From assembly GCF_003002815.1 (NCBI RefSeq), contig NZ_PVTF01000007.1, positions 186,001 through 250,000 of the forward strand: DNA of 64,000 bases, written 5' to 3'. A program made the position numbers and the translations under genes. The notes under the pieces are model-generated. The model saw nothing but the letters and a program-made list of their open reading frames with translations. It was not told where the DNA came from and searched no databases. Shown here in pieces: positions 33,400 to 64,000 of this stretch. Position 1 is the stretch's first letter; each line of letters opens with the position of its first letter. Source of the stretch: Umezawaea tangerina (GTDB lineage: Bacteria > Actinomycetota > Actinomycetes > Mycobacteriales > Pseudonocardiaceae).

Positions 33400-35126
33400 A
33401 ACGCCTCCTGGGCGGTGAGCTGGGACTGGGCGATCGCCCGGTAGACGTCGTTGCCCGCGATCAGCTCGTCGTGCGTGCCGAGCCCGACGACCCGGCCCTC
33501 GTCCAGGACGGCGATGCGGTCGGCGTCCCGGATGGTGCTGATCCGCTGGGCGACCACGACGGTGGTCGCCCCGGCGATGTCCGGGGCCAGGGCCGCGCGC
33601 AAGGCGGCCTCGGTGGCGTAGTCCAGGCCCGAGAAGCAGTCGTCGAACAGGTAGACGTCCGGGCGCCGCACGAGGGTCCGCGCGATGGACAGCCGTTGTC
33701 GTTGCCCGCCCGAGAAGTTGCCGCCGCCCTGCTCGACCACCGAGTCGAGCCCGGCGGGCAGCCCTGCCACGAAGTCCCGGATCCGCGCGACCCCGAGCGC
33801 GTGCCACAGCTCGTCGTCGGTGGCCTCCGGCCTGCCGTAGCGCAGGTTCGTGGCGATCGTCCCGGCGAACAGGTACGGCTTCTGCGCCACCAGGCCCACG
33901 GTCGCCGACAGCGCGTCGCGGTCCAGCTCCCGCACGTCGGTGCCGTTGACGAGCACCGAGCCGGTCGTCGTCTCGTACAGGCGCAGCACCAGGTTGAGCA
34001 GCGTGGTCTTGCCGCTGCCGGTGCTGCCGATGACCGCCAGCGTCTCGCCCGGCCGCACCGAGAGGGTGATGTCCCGCAGGGACGGCTCCTCCGCGCCCGG
34101 ATAGCGGAACCCGGCGCCGCGCAGGTCGACGTGGCCGGGGCGGGGACCGGAGTCCGCGCCGCCGTCGGCCGACGGCGCCGGTGCGGCGTCGAGGACCTCG
34201 CAGACGCGGCGCGCGGCGACCTGCGCGCGCGGCACGGTCAGGAACACGTACATCGCGATCAGCATGGAGGTCAGGATCAGGATCACGTAACCGGTGAAGG
34301 CGCTGAGCGCGCCGACCGTCAGGTCGCCGGAACCGATCCGCCGACCCCCGACCCACACGACGACCACGGTGAACACGTTGCCCAGCAACCACACGATCGG
34401 GAACATCATCGCGGCCTGTCGCCGGGCCCTCATGGTGAGCTGGAACAGCTCCTCGTTCGCGGCGCCGAAGCGGCGCCGCTCGTGGTCCTCGCGGACGAAC
34501 GCCCTGATCACCCGGACACCGGTGATCTGCTCGCGCAGCAACCGGTTCATCCCGTCGACGCTGTGCTGGATCAGGCCGTACAGCGGGCCCATCCTGGCCA
34601 TCACGACCAGCACCGTGACCGTGGCCAGCGGGATGAAGACCAGCAGCACCAGGGTCAGCGGCACGTCCTGCTGCAACGCCAGCACGATGCTGGCCACGCA
34701 CATGATCGGCGCGGACACGATGCTGCCGAAGCCGTCGACGGTGACCAGCTGGATCTGCTGGACGTCGTTGACGGTGCGGGTGGTGAGCGACGCGGCGCCG
34801 AAGCGCTCGACCTCGTGGACCGAGAAGTCCTGCACCCGGCGGAAGATCGCGGACCGCAGCCGGGCACCCAGCGCGGTCGCCACGCTCGTGCCGAAGTACT
34901 GCGCGCCCATCCTCGCCGCCACCTGCACCGCCGCCACGCCCACCATCACGGCGCCGATCCACAGGATGTCCACAACGGACCCGCGCAGCAGGCCCCGGTC
35001 GACGAGCTGGGCGTTCATCGTCGGCAGCAGCAGGAAAGTGATCGTCTGCACCAGTTGCAGCAGGATCAGCACTGCGATCGACAGGCGGTGGGGGCGGAGG
35101 TAAGTCCCCAGTATTCGGCTGAGCAA
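33396..35126 (-). CDS. ABC exporter half-transporter, subunit 1 (degenerate nucleotide-binding domain)
   Basis: The 576-residue protein has a membrane domain (about 15-310) followed by an ATPase domain. Walker A GSTGSGKTT (367-375) and the signature FSGGQRQRL are intact. However, D496 replaces the catalytic glutamate after Walker B (YLFDD) and Q527 replaces the H-loop histidine (VVVAQRIST). This is the complement of the defects in the partner subunit. The TTG start is chosen because GGAAGG lies 6 bases upstream and the membrane domain begins right after it; in-frame sequence further upstream crosses the PKS promoter. The gene diverges from the giant PKS gene. Confidence 0.9.
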   Translation of the reverse strand: MLSRILGTYLRPHRLSIAVLILLQLVQTITFLLLPTMNAQLVDRGLLRGSVVDILWIGAVMVGVAAVQVAARMGAQYFGTSVATALGARLRSAIFRRVQDFSVHEVERFGAASLTTRTVNDVQQIQLVTVDGFGSIVSAPIMCVASIVLALQQDVPLTLVLLVFIPLATVTVLVVMARMGPLYGLIQHSVDGMNRLLREQITGVRVIRAFVREDHERRRFGAANEELFQLTMRARRQAAMMFPIVWLLGNVFTVVVVWVGGRRIGSGDLTVGALSAFTGYVILILTSMLIAMYVFLTVPRAQVAARRVCEVLDAAPAPSADGGADSGPRPGHVDLRGAGFRYPGAEEPSLRDITLSVRPGETLAVIGSTGSGKTTLLNLVLRLYETTTGSVLVNGTDVRELDRDALSATVGLVAQKPYLFAGTIATNLRYGRPEATDDELWHALGVARIRDFVAGLPAGLDSVVEQGGGNFSGGQRQRLSIARTLVRRPDVYLFDDCFSGLDYATEAALRAALAPDIAGATTVVVAQRISTIRDADRIAVLDEGRVVGLGTHDELIAGNDVYRAIAQSQLTAQEAL

Positions 35127-35336
35127 AGGGCACCTTCCCGGGTACGGGTCCGGCCCAGTCAAGTCGGCCGCCGACCGGTAAATCCCTAGTCTTCCGGGGT
35201 GTCCGGCCGGGGTCGGTGCGAAGACTAGGGATTTACCGGGCGGGACCCGATGACACTTCCCGTTGGCGTCCGCCAGGTTTCCGGCGGTGTTCCGGATGTT
35301 TCGCGCCCCGCCTGTCGAGATGGGTTGAACAGAGCT
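35127..35336. promoter_or_regulatory. Divergent promoter region of the PKS and exporter genes
   Basis: These 210 bases separate the oppositely transcribed exporter and PKS genes and must hold both promoters. The central part contains the 65-base inverted repeat listed separately. Between it and the PKS start the sequence is ordinary and lacks a strong ribosome-binding site. Confidence 0.75.
35175..35239. promoter_or_regulatory. Perfect 20-bp inverted repeat; pair of PimM-like operators
   Basis: CCGGTAAATCCCTAGTCTTC and its exact complement are 25 bases apart. Read outward, the arms contain CTAGGGATTTACCGGT (toward the exporter, complement of 35174-35189, 13 of 16 consensus matches) and CTAGGGATTTACCGGG (toward the PKS, 35225-35240, 14 of 16) to the PimM operator CTVGGGAWWTCCCBAG. 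The exporter-side site ends 47 bases before its start codon. One activator could switch on both directions. Confidence 0.72.
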
Positions 35337-63527
<28,191 letters not shown>

Positions 63528-63538
63528 TGGAGCAGACC

Positions 63539-64000
63539 ATGACGACGCCGGACGACCAGGTTGTCCAAGCACTGCGCACGGCCGTGAAGGAGACGGACCG
63601 GCTGCGACGGCAGAACCGGCGGCTCGTGGCCGCCGCCACCGAGCCGGTCGCGATCATCGGCATGGCGTGCCGCTACCCCGGCGGGGTCGCCTCGCCGGAG
63701 GACCTGTGGGACCTGGTGGCCGCGGGCGGGGAGGGCATCGTGCCCTTCCCGGACGACCGGGGCTGGGACATCGACTCGCTCGCCGGTGACGGCGGCGGCA
63801 GCAGTGCGACGCTGCGCGGCGGGTTCCTCGCGGGCGCCGACCGGTTCGACGCCGGGTTCTTCGGCATCTCGCCGCGGGAGGCCGTCGGCATGGACCCCCA
63901 GCAGCGCCTGCTGCTGGAGGTGTCGTGGGAGGCCTTCGAGCGGGCCGGTGTGGACCCCGCGTCGCTGCGCGGGAGCCGGACCGGTGTGTTCGTCGGCACC
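63539..64000 (+). CDS. Next modular PKS, 5' end only (NysJ/AmphJ-like position)
   Basis: The first 154 codons of another type I PKS are present and the gene runs off the window. An N-terminal coiled-coil docking segment (about 1-35; [20 protein letters not shown]) is followed by the start of a KS domain ([35 protein letters not shown]). The ATG is chosen because GGAG lies 6 bases upstream; another in-frame ATG 12 bases earlier overlaps the previous stop as TGATG. The tight junction means one operon. By cluster analogy it should encode the following modules (15-17). Confidence 0.9.
   Translation, partial: MTTPDDQVVQALRTAVKETDRLRRQNRRLVAAATEPVAIIGMACRYPGGVASPEDLWDLVAAGGEGIVPFPDDRGWDIDSLAGDGGGSSATLRGGFLAGADRFDAGFFGISPREAVGMDPQQRLLLEVSWEAFERAGVDPASLRGSRTGVFVGT

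Overview
The window is very GC-rich DNA with strong G/C bias at third codon positions. It carries AfsR/SARP-like and LAL/LuxR regulators, a paired methionine aminopeptidase and XRE regulator, and a giant modular type I polyketide synthase (PKS). This fits an actinomycete, probably of the Pseudonocardiales (Saccharothrix/Actinosynnema/Lentzea-like); the species assignment is inference.

The left part (1-19.6 kb) looks like ordinary chromosome. It holds the end of a response regulator, a single-domain response regulator and a convergent GAF histidine kinase. Next come a secreted GH2 glycoside hydrolase with two AbfB/CBM42-type domains, an unrecognised protein, an AraC regulator and a flavin-dependent monooxygenase-like gene. 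A small catabolic-looking operon (Rid-family protein, class II aldolase, alpha/beta hydrolase) diverges from a FadR-type regulator. A methionine aminopeptidase gene (map) diverges from an XRE regulator across a perfect 19-bp inverted repeat. A decayed IS5-type element sits exactly at the XRE stop codon. A FAD monooxygenase, a dienelactone hydrolase, a SARP/AfsR-like ATPase regulator and a short-chain epimerase follow.

The right part (19.6-64 kb) is one side of a polyene macrolide gene cluster. Regulators come first: a P-loop-less LuxR protein, a small protein resembling its N-terminus, a PAS-LuxR protein of the PimM/NysRIV/AmphRIV type carrying a TTA codon, and two tandem LAL regulators. A cytochrome P450 and a heterodimeric ABC exporter follow. 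Last is a 9,396-residue, six-module PKS, with the start of the next PKS gene at the window end.

The PKS reads: module 1 KS-AT(malonyl)-DH-KR-ACP; module 2 KS-AT(malonyl)-KR-ACP; module 3 KS-AT(methylmalonyl)-KR-ACP; module 4 KS-AT(malonyl)-KR-ACP; module 5 KS-AT(malonyl)-dead KR-ACP; module 6 KS-AT(malonyl)-KR-ACP. From family knowledge this is the layout of NysI/AmphI/PimS2 (nystatin/amphotericin modules 9-14). By analogy it builds the last polyene double bond, the mycosamine-bearing hydroxyl, the methyl branch later oxidised to a carboxyl, and the C13 ketone that closes the hemiketal. The P450 would make the carboxyl group and the ABC pair would export the product.

The 5' intergenic region of the PKS carries a perfect 20-bp inverted repeat. 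Its two arms each resemble the PimM operator, and a third related site lies before the P450 gene. This supports one PAS-LuxR-controlled regulon covering PKS, exporter and P450. The loading PKS, the remaining polyene PKSs, the mycosamine genes and a ferredoxin are not in this window.
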